DNA of 64,000 nt, taken from positions 186,001 through 250,000 of the forward strand of contig NZ_SJZG01000003.1 of NCBI RefSeq assembly GCF_004959775.1, written 5' to 3'. The notes under the pieces were generated by a model, which worked only from the letters and a program-made list of their open reading frames with translations, was not told the origin of the DNA and searched no databases. Below are positions 62,779-64,000 of the stretch, piece after piece. Within the stretch, counting starts at the first letter, position 1. The number at the start of each line of letters is the position of its first letter. The position numbers and the translations under genes are program-made. The stretch is from Agromyces sp. H66 (GTDB taxonomy: Bacteria; Actinomycetota; Actinomycetes; Actinomycetales; Microbacteriaceae).

Positions 62779-63801
62779 TCAGGCGGTGTCGGATGCCACG
62801 ACGCGGCGCCGCGGCATCCGGAGCCGTCCCTGCGCCAGCAGGATGCCGAGCAGCACGAGGACCGCTCCGACCGGTTCGTGCCACGAGAATCGCTCGCCGA
62901 GCAGGATCACGCCGAGCGCGACCCCCACCACGGGCGTCACGTACGTGACCGTCGACACTCCCGTGGGACCCCAGGCCCGCAGGACGTTGATGTTCCAGAT
63001 GTACGCGAGGCCCGTGCCGAGGAGGCCGAGCGCGAGGAGCGAGCCGACGATGATCCAGTCGAGGTCGACCGGCGAGAGCGCGACCCACGGCGTGAGGGCG
63101 AGCATGACGACCGCCGAGACGCCGATGGACAGGAACGCGAAGGTCGCGGGCGCGATCGGCCGGTGGGAGAGGAACCGTCGTTGATAGCCGAACGTGAAGC
63201 CGTAGCACAGCGTCGCCACGAGGCAGGCGAGCTGTCCGGCGAGACTGCCGGTGAGGGCCTGGTACTGCCATGGCCCGATGATGACGAGCACCCCGAGGAT
63301 ACCGACCCCGACCCCCACCCACCGGCCGAGGCCGAGCCGCTCGACGCGGAACACGAGCGTGGCCATGATCGCCGTCATGATGGGCGTCGTGGCGTTGTAG
63401 ATCGAGGCGAGGCTCGACGATACGTACTGCTCGGCCCACGCGAAGGCGAGGTACGGGATTACGCACGTCGTGAGCGACACCACCAGGAAGTGCAGCCAGA
63501 CCACGCGCTCACGGGGCAGCACGGGCCCGGGCGTGCCGTCCGCTCGAGGCACCCGGGGCCGCGTGACGAGCACGATGGCGCCGAGCGCGAGCGCCCCGAG
63601 CAGGGTGCGCGACCAGGCGATCTGGCCGAACGAGACACCCTCGAGTGCGACCTTCATGAACAGGAAGCTCGCGCCCCAGACCGTGCCCATCGCCAGGAAC
63701 TGCACCCACGCCGACAGCCGCCCGGGGACCTTCGGGCCGGATGCCGGGGTCGACGACGCGGTCGTCGGGGCCGTCGGTTGCGACGCGGTGCCGGTACTCA
63801 C
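62779..63801 (-). CDS. EamA/DMT superfamily transporter
   Basis: The 340-residue protein has ten helices in two EamA repeats: GTVWGASFLFMKVALEGVSF with SRTLLGALALGAIVLVTRP in the first and LLGTGLAYIWNINVLRAWGP with YVTPVVGVALGVILLGERFS in the second. A 30-residue Thr/Ala/Ser-rich N-terminal tail precedes helix 1. These are drug/metabolite exporters of unknown cargo. GTG 63801 is supported by TATCCT six bases upstream. Confidence 0.92.
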   Translation of the reverse strand: MSTGTASQPTAPTTASSTPASGPKVPGRLSAWVQFLAMGTVWGASFLFMKVALEGVSFGQIAWSRTLLGALALGAIVLVTRPRVPRADGTPGPVLPRERVVWLHFLVVSLTTCVIPYLAFAWAEQYVSSSLASIYNATTPIMTAIMATLVFRVERLGLGRWVGVGVGILGVLVIIGPWQYQALTGSLAGQLACLVATLCYGFTFGYQRRFLSHRPIAPATFAFLSIGVSAVVMLALTPWVALSPVDLDWIIVGSLLALGLLGTGLAYIWNINVLRAWGPTGVSTVTYVTPVVGVALGVILLGERFSWHEPVGAVLVLLGILLAQGRLRMPRRRVVASDTA

Positions 63802-63998
63802 CGGATGAGGATACGTCGCCCCGCCCACGCCCGTGCACGGTGGCGGACGTGGTTGTCCGGAATCCGCCGAACCTCGGCAGCGACGGCCCGATCCAGTCGA
63901 TCCACGGCGTTGGTCAAGGGGGTTCCCTCCGCGGACGACTCGTCGTAGAAAGGAAGTGCGGCAGCGGCGCTCGGGGGATCGTCGCTCGCTGCAAGGCA
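63798..63998 (-). other. Unassigned open frame reaching the right edge
   Basis: A reverse-strand frame is open from the edge to TGA 63800-63798 and reads FYDESSAEGTPLTNAVDRLD, then RAVAAEVRRIPDNHVRHRAR. GGAGGG stands seven bases before an internal TTG (LTNAVD). Third positions are less GC-rich than in the neighbouring genes, and the frame overlaps the EamA promoter, so I cannot tell a real C-terminus from chance. The forward strand here shows nothing convincing. Confidence 0.25.
63808..63813 (-). promoter_or_regulatory. -10 element TATCCT of the leaderless EamA gene
   Basis: Reverse-strand TATCCT, six bases, then GTG at 63801. Confidence 0.6.
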
Positions 63999-64000
63999 GG

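Overview
The window is about 70% G+C, densely packed, and looks like a chromosomal segment of a high-G+C actinobacterium, most likely Microbacteriaceae (Agromyces-like). The grounds are strong GC3 bias, GTG/ATG starts with 4-base GTGA/ATGA stop-start overlaps, promoters with a TANNNT -10 directly in front of the start codon, a very abundant CGGATGCC/GGCATCCG octamer, and a scattered purine gene set (purM, purF, purD, purC, purS, purQ, purL) with the usual actinobacterial companions (DUF3073 protein, sterol-carrier-like protein). No rRNA, tRNA, CRISPR array, IS element, integrase or prophage was seen.

Layout. 0-10 kb: PadR regulator, acetyltransferase, a FluC/CrcB pair, a reverse-strand copper/haem locus (CopC, PCu(A)C, Tat-type DyP peroxidase, His-rich membrane protein) divergent from an ArsR-VOC pair, a flavin monooxygenase, DUF3073, NUDIX. 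10-17 kb: MerR/SulP, proline dehydrogenase, LLM oxidoreductase with purM, Rrf2-cupin, hotdog thioesterase. 17-25 kb: one reverse-strand ROK-regulated oligosaccharide operon (ROK, two permeases, lipoprotein binding protein, GH15, GH31, decayed nucleotidyltransferase) without an ATPase gene. 25-34 kb: TetR/MFS, purF, sterol carrier, purD-purC, VOC dioxygenase, TetR. 34-39 kb: tryptophan-kynurenine operon (kynA, amidohydrolase, kynU), then an SRPBCC-EVE-MarR cassette with a 28-bp perfect palindrome, followed by a second, decayed kynU 3' end. 39-50 kb: wax ester synthase-like acyltransferase, purS-purQ, MscS channel, DUF2254, L-2-hydroxyglutarate oxidase, catalase with Fur, TPR and DUF3817 proteins. 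50-64 kb: purL, NUDIX, a coupled trio of unknown genes, Zn-alcohol dehydrogenase, kinase, chorismate mutase-SDR operon, FtsX-type ABC pair, GntR(YtrA)-ABC operon, EamA transporter.

How genes work together. PurF, PurD, PurL/PurQ/PurS, PurM and PurC cover six of the steps from PRPP towards IMP. KynA, probably the amidohydrolase, and KynU would take tryptophan to anthranilate. The ROK operon would import and hydrolyse alpha-glucosides. Many local regulators carry a visible dyad on their own promoter, often covering the -10 and the start codon of what looks like a leaderless mRNA.

Best leads: (1) the SRPBCC-EVE-MarR cassette lodged between two diverged kynU 3' ends, with an 11-base piece of its operator reappearing in the promoter of a flavin monooxygenase 30 kb away; (2) an amidohydrolase with a complete metal-site residue set where a kynurenine formamidase is expected; (3) the TANNNT-6-RTG leaderless rule at 15 genes; (4) the over-represented octamer, which forces otherwise avoided codons.
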